Assembly (NCBI GenBank): GCA_018223385.1
Contig: JAGTTR010000014.1
Coordinates: forward strand, 43,000 to 106,999
DNA length: 64,000 nt
Direction of reading: 5' to 3'
Origin: Oscillospiraceae bacterium Marseille-Q3528
GTDB lineage: Bacteria; Bacillota; Clostridia; Lachnospirales; Lachnospiraceae
Shown here: positions 37,355 to 44,857 of the stretch, in pieces
Layout: every line of letters begins with the position of its first letter
How positions within the stretch are numbered: the stretch's first letter is position 1
The notes under the pieces: generated by a model
Told to the model about the DNA's origin: nothing
Seen by the model: the letters and a program-made list of their open reading frames with translations, nothing else
The model's database searches: none
Translations under genes and position numbers: made by a program

Positions 37355-38143
37355 CTATTCCTCAGCCGCAGGCGAAGCCTGTTTGTCGGCATGGGTTCTC
37401 ACAGTATCGAAAGTAAAGGTATTTAAAAACTGCTTTGCGCGGTCGCTGGACGGATGATCAAAAAAGGTATCGGGATCGGTGTCCTCCACGATCTTGCCGC
37501 CGTCAATGAAAATCACCCGGTCTGCCACGGCCCGGGCAAACTGCATTTCGTGGGTGACGATCATCATCGTCCGTCCCTGCTCCGCCAGACTGAGCATAAC
37601 GTCCAGCACCTCCCGCACCATTTCCGGATCCAGGGCTGCCGTCACCTCGTCAAACAGTAGGATCTCCGGGTGCATACAGAGTGCACGCACAATAGCCACA
37701 CGCTGTTTCTGGCCGCCGGACAGTTCTCTCGGGTAGTTCTTTGCCTTTTCCTTCAGGCCCACCCGCTCCAGAAGCTCCATGGCTTCCGCTGTCACTTCCT
37801 CTTTCTTTCGCTTCTGCACCTTCATGGGTGCCAGCAGGATATTGTCCAGCACATTCAGATGCGGAAACAGATCATAGCTCTGGAAAACCATGCCGATCTT
37901 CTGCCGCAGCTCTGTCAGATTTTTACTGTTTTTGCTGATGGGCTGTCCCTCCAGCGTCACGCTGCCGCCCTGGATCTCCTCCAGCGCATTCACACAGCGC
38001 AGCAGTGTACTTTTGCCGCAGCCGCTGGGGCCTAGGATCACGATAACCTCGCCCTTGTGCACATCCAGGCTCAGATCATCCAGCACCGGATCGTCTCCGT
38101 ATCTTTTTGTCAGATGCTCTATTTTCAATAATGGTTCTGCCAT
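37355..38143 (-). CDS. Polar amino-acid ABC transporter ATP-binding protein
   Basis: A 262-aa ATPase that powers the importer. ATG at 38143, seven bases after the permease stop. Walker [11 protein letters not shown]-loop FQSYDLFPH, signature [11 protein letters not shown], Walker [16 protein letters not shown]-loop VTHEM: all intact. It belongs to the GlnQ/HisP group. Confidence 0.94.
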   Translation of the reverse strand: MAEPLLKIEHLTKRYGDDPVLDDLSLDVHKGEVIVILGPSGCGKSTLLRCVNALEEIQGGSVTLEGQPISKNSKNLTELRQKIGMVFQSYDLFPHLNVLDNILLAPMKVQKRKKEEVTAEAMELLERVGLKEKAKNYPRELSGGQKQRVAIVRALCMHPEILLFDEVTAALDPEMVREVLDVMLSLAEQGRTMMIVTHEMQFARAVADRVIFIDGGKIVEDTDPDTFFDHPSSDRAKQFLNTFTFDTVRTHADKQASPAAEE

Positions 38144-38150
38144 CCTTTTT

Positions 38151-38825
38151 TTACCTCCACTTCTTTTCCAGATATCTGGCCAGCATACTGATGGGCCAGC
38201 AGGCCACAAAATACAGCAGGAAGATGACCAGATAAATACCAAACGCCGCGTTGGGGCTGCTCATTCGGTTGGCCTCGATGATCTGCTGTCCCACCTTCAG
38301 CACTTCCACCACGCCGACCATGAGCACCAGGCTGGTGGTCTTGATCATACGGGTGATCAGGTTGATGGACAGCGGCAGCAGCCGACGGATCGTCTGGGGG
38401 ATGATGACATAGATAAACGTCTGCCGCTTATCCAGGCCAAGCGCCTCCGCGCTCTCATACTGATGCTGGGGAATGCTGATCAGCGCGCCGCGCACCAGAT
38501 CACTCATCTCCGCCGTTCCCCACAGGGTAAATACAATAATGGAAGCCGTCTCTCCCGACAGATCCCAGCCAAACGCACGGGTCGTTTCAAAATAAAACAG
38601 GAACAGAAGAACCAGCTGGGGCATAATACGGATGATCTCCAGATAAATCCGCAGGATCACCTTGATGATCTTGTTTCTGGAAGTCATCAGAATACCCAGC
38701 ACAATGCCAAGCGGAATGCTGATGAGCACCGCCAGCAGGCTGATCCGCAGCGCCACCCAGAGACCGCCCAGGATACGGATCATGTTCTTGCCTTTGAATA
38801 ATACCTCAAGCCCCAAATCCGGCAT
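38151..38825 (-). CDS. Polar amino-acid ABC transporter permease (second)
   Basis: A 224-aa permease with five helices. The EAA loop reads [29 protein letters not shown]. It overlaps the first permease by 20 bp and should form a heterodimer with it. Confidence 0.92.
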   Translation of the reverse strand: MPDLGLEVLFKGKNMIRILGGLWVALRISLLAVLISIPLGIVLGILMTSRNKIIKVILRIYLEIIRIMPQLVLLFLFYFETTRAFGWDLSGETASIIVFTLWGTAEMSDLVRGALISIPQHQYESAEALGLDKRQTFIYVIIPQTIRRLLPLSINLITRMIKTTSLVLMVGVVEVLKVGQQIIEANRMSSPNAAFGIYLVIFLLYFVACWPISMLARYLEKKWR

Positions 38826-39465
38826 GACGCAGCCTCCTTTCCAGCAGGCTTCCCAGCAGAGAAACCGGCAGTAAGATCAGAAGATAAAAGACCACCAGCA
38901 GGAACAGGCTCTCTGTCGTCTGGTAATACAGACCGATCAGGTCTTTGGCCGTAAACATCAGATCCATCAGGCTGATGGCGCTGAATACGCTGGTCTCCTT
39001 CAGAAGGAAGATCACGTTTGCCACGAAGGGCGGTACGCTCACGGAAATGGCCTGGGGCAGGATCACGTAGCGCATCACCTGTCCGGCGCTCATGCCCAGA
39101 CTATAGGCACTCTCCGACTGGATGGCGTCCACCGACTCCAGGCCGCTTCGGAACGTCTCCGCCATATAGCTTCCTCCCAGGAATGCCAGTCCCGCCACAC
39201 CACAGACCTCCGCGTTGGTGCTGATGCCCACTTTCGGCAGGCCGTAATAAATGAAAAACAGCTGCACCAGCAGCGGGGTATTTCTGCTCAGTTCAATATA
39301 GAACGCCACGATCTGCCGCAGCACCGGCACCCGGTAATACTGCACCGTGGCACAGACCAGCCCCAGCACGATGGCTGCCACGATCCCCGCCACGCCGATC
39401 CGCAGCGTCAGCCAGGCCGCCCGTTCGTAGGTGGGCAGATATTTGATGATAAATTCCCAGTTCAA
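38806..39465 (-). CDS. Polar amino-acid ABC transporter permease (first)
   Basis: A 219-aa permease with five helices and the EAA loop SAYSLGMSAGQVMRYVILPQAISVSVPP. ELSRNTPLLVQLFFIYYGLPK is the standard second-helix region of the His/Gln permease group. It is the first structural gene, about 540 nt downstream of the mapped promoter-like site; the leader between holds a Cys-rich peptide, a terminator and a tandem repeat. Confidence 0.92.
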   Translation of the reverse strand: MNWEFIIKYLPTYERAAWLTLRIGVAGIVAAIVLGLVCATVQYYRVPVLRQIVAFYIELSRNTPLLVQLFFIYYGLPKVGISTNAEVCGVAGLAFLGGSYMAETFRSGLESVDAIQSESAYSLGMSAGQVMRYVILPQAISVSVPPFVANVIFLLKETSVFSAISLMDLMFTAKDLIGLYYQTTESLFLLVVFYLLILLPVSLLGSLLERRLRHAGFGA

Positions 39466-39505
39466 AGTTTTATCCTCCCTAAAATCACAAAACTCCTATT
39501 TTTTT

Positions 39506-39722
39506 GATTACGAATCGCTACGCTGCACAGCAGCTCCCGCGATTCTGCCCCATCATTCAGAATCCGAGACGCTTCGCATCTCTTCTTCCTCATTGTGGGG
39601 CGTAATTGTAAATGTCTTTATTTTTTGATTACGAATCGCTACGCTGCACAGCAGCTCCCGCGATTCTACCCACATTCGGAATCCGAGACGCTTCGCATCT
39701 CTACTTCCTCATTGTGGGGCGT
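39506..39722. repeat. Tandem 97-bp repeat with 121-bp period in the ABC operon leader
   Basis: Copies at 39506-39602 and 39627-39722 differ at few positions. Each contains GAATCGC/GCGATTC with an inner GCACAGCAGC, and GAGACGCTTCGCATCTC, both able to fold. They lie after the attenuator terminator and before the first permease gene. Function unknown. Confidence 0.85.
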
Positions 39723-39788
39723 GCCGTAAAGTTCCATCTTTGCTTACATGCGAGCATGACGCAAAGCTGAACCTTCGGCACTGTAATC

Positions 39789-39815
39789 AAAAAAACCGGA
39801 AGCATCAGCTCCCGG
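39789..39815 (-). terminator. Intrinsic terminator in the ABC transporter leader (attenuator)
   Basis: On the minus strand CCGGGAGC, loop TGAT, GCTTCCGG, then seven T. It lies upstream of the first structural gene and about 27 nt after the leader-peptide stop, so it can only act as an attenuator. The 5' arm can instead pair with TCCCGG at 39902-39907 inside the leader peptide gene, six perfect pairs, giving a candidate antiterminator. Confidence 0.82.
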
Positions 39816-39841
39816 ATCACATCACAGAATTCTCTGTCTGT

Positions 39842-39967
39842 TCAGACCTCAGCAAAAGGCGCAACACATTCCCATCGGTGCAGCCCCGCCGCAAAATCCG
39901 CCCGGGAAACGTTCCACCGACAACAACACATGCCGTTATGAGAAGCTGTTCTGATGATATCGATCAT
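39842..39967 (-). CDS. Cys-rich leader peptide of the amino-acid ABC operon
   Basis: A 41-codon reading frame with AAGGAAGAG just before its ATG. Residues 13-18 read MCCCRW: three consecutive TGT codons at 39920-39928, and a fourth Cys at residue 34. It lies between a strong promoter (40012-40040) and an intrinsic terminator. This is the layout of amino-acid attenuation: when Cys-tRNA is short, a ribosome stalled on the Cys run leaves the downstream TCCCGG free to block the terminator. The peptide itself probably has no other job. The spacing from the last of the three Cys codons to TCCCGG is 12 nt, which fits a stalled ribosome edge. Translation and regulation are inferred. Confidence 0.7.
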   Translation of the reverse strand: MIDIIRTASHNGMCCCRWNVSRADFAAGLHRWECVAPFAEV

Positions 39968-40011
39968 GACTCTTCCTTCTTCCGCTGATTGTCTGTTTCA
40001 ATATATGTATG

Positions 40012-40040
40012 ATAATAGCATTGAATGCGTACCTTGTCAA
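40012..40040 (-). promoter_or_regulatory. Promoter of the Cys-leader / ABC transporter operon
   Basis: A perfect TTGACA -35 (40035-40040) and TATTAT -10 (40012-40017), 17 bp apart on the minus strand. Transcription should start near 40005, about 38 nt before the leader ATG. Confidence 0.85.
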
Positions 40041-40079
40041 CAGAAAATTCCTACTTATTTAATAGGATATGGTTTTATA

Positions 40080-40108
40080 TTGTATTTCCGTTTTTCAACC
40101 TGTATAAT
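40080..40108 (+). promoter_or_regulatory. Promoter of the RlmK/I-like methyltransferase gene
   Basis: TTGTAT and TATAAT are 17 bp apart on the plus strand, about 50 bp before the start codon; divergent from the ABC operon promoter. Confidence 0.6.
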
Positions 40109-40155
40109 AGGTAAGAACAGTAATTTTCAAATATATTTCAAAGGATGTTTTAATT

Positions 40156-41016
40156 ATGTGGATTGCAGATCAATGGAAAGATTATGAAGTGATAGATACC
40201 TCAGCCGGGGAAAAGCTGGAGCGCTGGGGGCAGTATATCCTCGTCCGGCCCGACCCGCAGGTTATCTGGAATACGCCGAAGGTGAGCCGGGGCTGGAAAA
40301 AGATGAACGGCCATTATCATCGAAGCAAAAAAGGCGGCGGTGAGTGGGAGTTCTTCGATCTGCCGGAGCAGTGGACGATCCGGTACCGTTCCCTGACCTT
40401 TAACTTAAAGCCCTTCAGTTTCAAGCACACCGGCCTGTTCCCGGAACAGGCCACCAACTGGGACTGGTTTTCCGAAAAGATCCGAAATGCCGGACGCCCC
40501 ATCAAGGTGCTGAACCTGTTCGCCTACACCGGCGGCGCCACCTTGGCAGCCGCTGCCGCTGGCGCTTCCGTCACCCACGTGGACGCTTCCAAGGGCATGG
40601 TTGCCTGGGCCAAGGAAAACGCCCGCTCCTCCGGCCTGGGGGAGGCCCCCATCCGTTGGATCGTGGACGACTGTATGAAATTTGTGGAACGGGAAATCCG
40701 CCGGGGCAATCATTATGACGCCATCATCATGGACCCGCCGTCCTACGGCCGCGGTCCCAAGGGCGAGATCTGGAAAATCGAGGATTCTATCTATCCGTTT
40801 ATCCAGCTGTGCGCCAGACTGCTCTCCCCGGAACCGCTGTTTTTCCTCGTGAATTCTTATACCACAGGACTGGCCCCTGCCGTTCTGACGTACATGCTCT
40901 CCTGTGAATTAAAGAAATTCCGCGGAACTGTGGATTCTCAGGAAATCGGCCTGCCCGTCACCGCCAGCGGTCTGGTACTGCCCTGCGGTGCCTCCGGACG
41001 CTGGGAAGCAAAATAG
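40156..41016 (+). CDS. RlmK/RlmI-like class I SAM methyltransferase
   Basis: A 286-aa Rossmann methyltransferase. The SAM site reads VLNLFAYTGGATLAAAAAGA (about 119-138) and VDASKGMVAWAKEN; the catalytic-type motif is MDPPSYGRGPKGE. It resembles the C-terminal catalytic half of RlmI/RlmK 23S rRNA methyltransferases without the PUA domain; the RNA target is not known. AAAGGA precedes the ATG. Its 3' end overlaps the convergent lysR gene by 79 bp. Confidence 0.82.
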   Translation: MWIADQWKDYEVIDTSAGEKLERWGQYILVRPDPQVIWNTPKVSRGWKKMNGHYHRSKKGGGEWEFFDLPEQWTIRYRSLTFNLKPFSFKHTGLFPEQATNWDWFSEKIRNAGRPIKVLNLFAYTGGATLAAAAAGASVTHVDASKGMVAWAKENARSSGLGEAPIRWIVDDCMKFVEREIRRGNHYDAIIMDPPSYGRGPKGEIWKIEDSIYPFIQLCARLLSPEPLFFLVNSYTTGLAPAVLTYMLSCELKKFRGTVDSQEIGLPVTASGLVLPCGASGRWEAK

Positions 41017-41948
41017 TCTTCCCGGCCAGTCATCATCCAGTCTACCTTCTGCATTTTTTCATACAATTCTCTGGCCATTGGAGAGATGCCCTCTTCTGAC
41101 GGATAAATGCTATACCCCATATCCCGGACATTCACATCTTCACACCTGCGCAGCACAATTCCTTCCTTGCGCAGGGTGTCCGGGTGCAGGCTGGTGATCC
41201 ACATGACCGCATTATCACACTGTCCCAGTGTTTCCATGGCTCCGCCCCGGTCATACACATAGAAACGCCGCGGTGGCATAATGATGCCATTCTCCTCCAT
41301 CACAACCTTATAGGATGCCGATGGAATCTCATAATCCCCATACATCACCAGCAGCTGGTCTTCCAGCATGTCCTTTGTAATATGCTCCCTGGATGCCAGT
41401 GGATTGTTTGCCGACATGGCCAGCAGAAATTCTTTTTCATAATGTTTCTTATACTGTAAAGAATAGGTTTTGAAATGGTTCAGAAAATATGCCTCCTGTG
41501 CGCCAAAGCAATGCAGCACCCCCATCTCAGCCTCTCTGGTGTGCACATCTTCCAGCACCTCAAAAGGGTTTGTCTCCTTCACTGATACCCGAAACTGCGG
41601 TTTATGGGAATAGCTGTTCACGAAATCCATGACACAGCGATGAATCTGATAAGAACGGGTCACAGAAATCCGCAAGCGCACACTGTCTTCCGGCTTCACT
41701 GCAAACATGTCTTCCATATCCTTTACCTCATCCAGAACAGCCTGCGCACGCCGCACAAAATCCCGCCCCTCATCGGTCAGACACATTCCTCTGGTGGATC
41801 GCACGAACAACTTCACTCCCAGCTCTGCCTCCATGGCCTTAATGGTATTGCTCAGATGCGGTTGTGACAAGTACAGCTTCTGGGAAGCTTTCGACACAGA
41901 CCCTGTCTTCGCCACCTCGATAATATATTCCAATGCCCACAGATTCAT
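40938..41948 (-). CDS. LysR-family regulator
   Basis: A 336-aa LTTR. The ATG at 41948 has AAGGAGG eight bases upstream. The HTH is MNLWALEYIIEVAKTGSVSKASQKLYLSQPHLSNTI; the effector domain follows from about residue 92. It lies just downstream of the acetoacetate-decarboxylase-like / YdhR-like pair on the same strand, separated by a terminator, and probably controls it. Its end overlaps the convergent methyltransferase gene. Confidence 0.87.
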   Translation of the reverse strand: MNLWALEYIIEVAKTGSVSKASQKLYLSQPHLSNTIKAMEAELGVKLFVRSTRGMCLTDEGRDFVRRAQAVLDEVKDMEDMFAVKPEDSVRLRISVTRSYQIHRCVMDFVNSYSHKPQFRVSVKETNPFEVLEDVHTREAEMGVLHCFGAQEAYFLNHFKTYSLQYKKHYEKEFLLAMSANNPLASREHITKDMLEDQLLVMYGDYEIPSASYKVVMEENGIIMPPRRFYVYDRGGAMETLGQCDNAVMWITSLHPDTLRKEGIVLRRCEDVNVRDMGYSIYPSEEGISPMARELYEKMQKVDWMMTGREDYFASQRPEAPQGSTRPLAVTGRPIS

Positions 41949-42030
41949 CGTTTTCCCCTCCTTGCTTACCAGCATGATGATACAGCTTATGAAAAACAAA
42001 TGTCTGCTCACGCAGCCGCTTGTTTTTCCC

Positions 42031-42151
42031 TGCGCTCATTATATCATGATTCGCACGTTCCGTGCTTGACGCTGATTCGCAGCTATCATGATCACATTCA
42101 CCGTTCGTCACTCATGCCAGCATGGTGACTCTCTTGCGCTCATTATATCAT
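42031..42151. repeat. Repeat block related to the 33679-33847 element
   Basis: An exact 17-bp direct repeat, TGCGCTCATTATATCAT, occurs at 42031-42047 and 42135-42151. Between them, 42107-42127 matches 33710-33730 in inverted orientation at 20 of 21 positions. The TATAAT inside each direct repeat could serve as a -10 for lysR (minus). Confidence 0.6.
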
Positions 42152-42182
42152 AAAAGATGGCCTGCCAAAACGACAGACCATC
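42152..42182 (-). terminator. Intrinsic terminator after the acetoacetate-decarboxylase-like gene
   Basis: On the minus strand GATGGTCTG and CAGGCCATC form a stem with one G-U pair, followed by TTTTATG. Confidence 0.75.
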
Positions 42183-42201
42183 CAAAATAGTTTCTAATAT
42201 T

Positions 42202-43050
42202 TTATTCCTGCGGTTTTACATCGTAGCTATAGAAAGCATAAGGCAGGTATTCCTTTGCATCCACCGGATATTCGTCCTCCGGCTGCCGGTTGCCGTCCAG
42301 CGCCAGTCCGTCATAAGACATAATCGCACCCAGTGTTTTTACCGGTGCGAACTCATACCAGGGATCATTCTCCGATTTCTGGAAAATCACTTCGCCCTTA
42401 CCGATCTCCGGTTTCTTTGTTCCGGGGTGCTTGGTTTTCCACACGGTCGTCAGGATCGGCTGCGGTGCTTTATCCAGGTCTTTCAGATGCACCCAGCTGC
42501 TTGCGGGCCACAGATAGTTGTAAATGATCGTTGCGCCTGGATGGTTCACCGGATCCGGCGGTGTCAGCAGTTCGCCGATGGCAGCCATCAGCTCCGGATC
42601 GTTGGGCGTACCGTCAAACTCCGCCTTTACGGTATAATACGGGATGCCGTGTCTCTCCGCAAATCCCACAAAGGAATTGCCAGTGCGATTATAACCCAGA
42701 CGTCCTGCTTTCTTTGGATAACCGCCAAGTTCCCGTCCAAGGATCGTTCCCATATCCACATTCAGTGTCATTGCCGGTACAAAAAATCCCGGCAGTCCGG
42801 TTTTCTCATGGACAGCGGCCACATAGATCGCCGCCTCAAGATACGGCACCTCAAAATTGGTTTTATGGAAAATATTGTAGCCCGCGCAGATCAGCGGACG
42901 CTTGTAAGGCAACAGGCCCGGCGGCAGAAGCTCTTTCACAGCCTCCGGTGTTGTCTCATAAAAGACCGACAGCACTTCTGATTCCATAAAATCACACATA
43001 CCGCCACTCAATGACTCGCATACTTCTTCTCTTGTTCTCTTGAATCCCAT
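42202..43050 (-). CDS. Acetoacetate decarboxylase-family protein
   Basis: A 282-aa protein. The segment ILGRELGGYPKKAGRL contains Lys113-Lys114, matching the Schiff-base lysine pair of clostridial acetoacetate decarboxylase, so a beta-keto acid decarboxylase or related aldol-type lyase is likely. The true substrate is unclear: no CoA transferase or thiolase is nearby. It is 30 bp after the YdhR-like gene and followed by a terminator. Confidence 0.82.
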   Translation of the reverse strand: MGFKRTREEVCESLSGGMCDFMESEVLSVFYETTPEAVKELLPPGLLPYKRPLICAGYNIFHKTNFEVPYLEAAIYVAAVHEKTGLPGFFVPAMTLNVDMGTILGRELGGYPKKAGRLGYNRTGNSFVGFAERHGIPYYTVKAEFDGTPNDPELMAAIGELLTPPDPVNHPGATIIYNYLWPASSWVHLKDLDKAPQPILTTVWKTKHPGTKKPEIGKGEVIFQKSENDPWYEFAPVKTLGAIMSYDGLALDGNRQPEDEYPVDAKEYLPYAFYSYDVKPQE

Positions 43051-43080
43051 AAAAGTCCCTCCTGTTTTTTCAATTTCGTT

Positions 43081-43428
43081 CTATTTGGGAAGATCACTGA
43101 TCTTCGGCACATCAATGGGGCCGTGGGTGATTCTCGTCTTCTCGGCATCCAGCTCCCAGATCTGGGTTGTCACATTGCTGATGCCTGGCCGCACCTGCAG
43201 CTGGCCCACAACCTCTGCCGCACGGCGCTTTGCATCCTCCATTGTCGCAAACAGATAAAATCCGCAGGCCTCTTTTTTGTTCATGTCTGTCCCCCAGATT
43301 TTCCACTGCAGCCCCGGCAGTTCCAACATCCGATAGGCACCCTCGATCGGAAATGCACCATTCACAGCTTCCAGACCGGCTCCCGCCGGAATGGCCAGAT
43401 CCATTTTCACTGCTAATAATACTGACAT
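43081..43428 (-). CDS. YdhR-like ferredoxin-fold putative monooxygenase
   Basis: A 115-aa small protein. PGLQWKIWGTDMNKKEACGFYLFATMEDAKR matches the core of YdhR-type dimeric alpha/beta-barrel proteins, annotated as putative monooxygenases although the activity of YdhR itself is not established. It is the first gene of a two-gene operon with the decarboxylase-like gene. Confidence 0.72.
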   Translation of the reverse strand: MSVLLAVKMDLAIPAGAGLEAVNGAFPIEGAYRMLELPGLQWKIWGTDMNKKEACGFYLFATMEDAKRRAAEVVGQLQVRPGISNVTTQIWELDAEKTRITHGPIDVPKISDLPK

Positions 43429-43572
43429 AAAATCCCTCCTTCTTTCTTTGTTTTATCGTATCACGCGCTCTTTTTCCCGTAAAATTGGTATTTTCTTAGC
43501 GGGTTATATTTTTAAATTATATCCTAATTTTTTCTTACTTTTTTCAATTTGTCATGGGCTTATGGGAAAACC

Positions 43573-43583
43573 TGTGTTATAAT
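43573..43583 (+). promoter_or_regulatory. Extended -10 promoter of the DUF3048 lipoprotein gene
   Basis: TGTGTTATAAT (TATAAT at 43578-43583) lies 57 bp before the start codon; no strong -35. Confidence 0.55.
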
Positions 43584-43639
43584 GGATGCGGCAGGATTTC
43601 TGCCCAATACAGTATCAAGAGAGTGAGGGTGTAACACCA

Positions 43640-44761
43640 ATGAAGAAAAAATCTATACTTTTCCTTCTTGCGCTGACCGTCGGCATCATGGCTATCGGTT
43701 GCGGAAAGAAAGAGGAACCCGCTTCTTCAAATGATACCTTTGTCGCAGACGAAGATGAAGAAGAAAAGGAGGAAGAAGCTCCTGTTGCAGAGGAGGAGAC
43801 TCCTGTCGTGGAGGAAGAGACCCGCGAGGGCATGTACCGCAGCGAACTGACCAACGAATGGATCGATGAGAGCCTGAAGGATCAGCGTCCCATTGCCGTT
43901 ATGATCGACAATGAGAAGACCGCGCTTCCGCATTACGGCATGAACAGCGCAGATGTTGTCTATGAGATGATGAACAGCACGAAGAACGGACATGTCACCC
44001 GTTTCATGGCTCTGTACAAGGATTACGACAGCGTCAAGCAGATCGGCAGTGTACGAAGTGTAAGACCGACAAACCTGCAGATTGCCCCGGAGTGGAATGC
44101 CATCGTCTGCCATGACGGCGGCCCGTTCTATATCAATGCACATCTGGAGAATCCTTATGTTGATCACTTCAGCGGAACGTTCTCCCGAGTGGATAATGGC
44201 AAGCCCAGGGAATTTACAGAGTACATCCTGACCGGTGACATGGAGAAGAACTTCAAGAATAACTCCAAGGTTGACCGCAACTACAACCAGTACTACAACG
44301 GCCCGCATTATCAGTTCGCTTCCGAAAGCAACCCGGTAGATCTGTCCACTGCATCTGATTCCATTGACTGCACAGAGATTGATTTCCCGTTTGAGCATAA
44401 CAATTCCAAGCTGAACTATGATGCTTCCACCGGTCTGTATATGTATTCCGAGTACGGTTCTGCGCATGTGGATCCCCTGGATAACAATAAACAGATGAGC
44501 TTTACCAATGTCCTGATCCAGAACGCCCGGTATCATCAGTTTGATGAGAACGGCTACATGATCTTTTACTCTGTAGACAGCGGTCGGGAAGGCTACTACA
44601 TCACAGGCGGCAAGGCAATCCCGGTAACCTGGGAGAAGAACAGCGACACCGATCCGACCCGTTACTATGACAAAGACGGCAACGAGATCACCATCAACAC
44701 CGGTAAAACTTATGTGGCACTGGTGGCAGATGAGTTCTGGAGCGGCCTGACCATCAAATAA
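43640..44761 (+). CDS. DUF3048-domain lipoprotein
   Basis: A 373-aa exported lipoprotein. The signal peptide ends in a lipobox (IMAIGC), followed by an acidic Glu-rich linker (about 25-65). The DUF3048 domain runs from about 75: RPIAVMIDNEKTALPHYGMNSADVVYEMM, VTRFMALYKD and QIGSVRSVRPTNL. The family resembles YerB; its function is unknown, with a cell-envelope role suggested by location. Single-gene unit between a promoter and a bidirectional terminator. Confidence 0.87.
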   Translation: MKKKSILFLLALTVGIMAIGCGKKEEPASSNDTFVADEDEEEKEEEAPVAEEETPVVEEETREGMYRSELTNEWIDESLKDQRPIAVMIDNEKTALPHYGMNSADVVYEMMNSTKNGHVTRFMALYKDYDSVKQIGSVRSVRPTNLQIAPEWNAIVCHDGGPFYINAHLENPYVDHFSGTFSRVDNGKPREFTEYILTGDMEKNFKNNSKVDRNYNQYYNGPHYQFASESNPVDLSTASDSIDCTEIDFPFEHNNSKLNYDASTGLYMYSEYGSAHVDPLDNNKQMSFTNVLIQNARYHQFDENGYMIFYSVDSGREGYYITGGKAIPVTWEKNSDTDPTRYYDKDGNEITINTGKTYVALVADEFWSGLTIK

Positions 44762-44793
44762 TTTTCAAGATTACTTTTCTTTTTACAAAATAC

Positions 44794-44839
44794 AAAAGGT
44801 ATTCTGAATACTCTTTTCAGAGGAATCAGAATACCTTTT
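44794..44839. terminator. Bidirectional terminator between convergent genes
   Basis: AAAAGGTATTCTGA and TCAGAATACCTTTT form a perfect 14-bp stem. It serves the DUF3048 gene (plus) and the cysteine desulfidase operon (minus). Confidence 0.88.
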
Positions 44840-44857
44840 CTTCATTTCATAATCTAA

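Noticed and set aside
39880-39930. GGTGGAAC on the minus strand upstream of the ABC operon, as in a T-box riboswitch
   Set aside because: The rest of the T-box antiterminator (GNACCGCG) and the Stem I features are absent; the segment is better explained as part of the Cys leader peptide gene.
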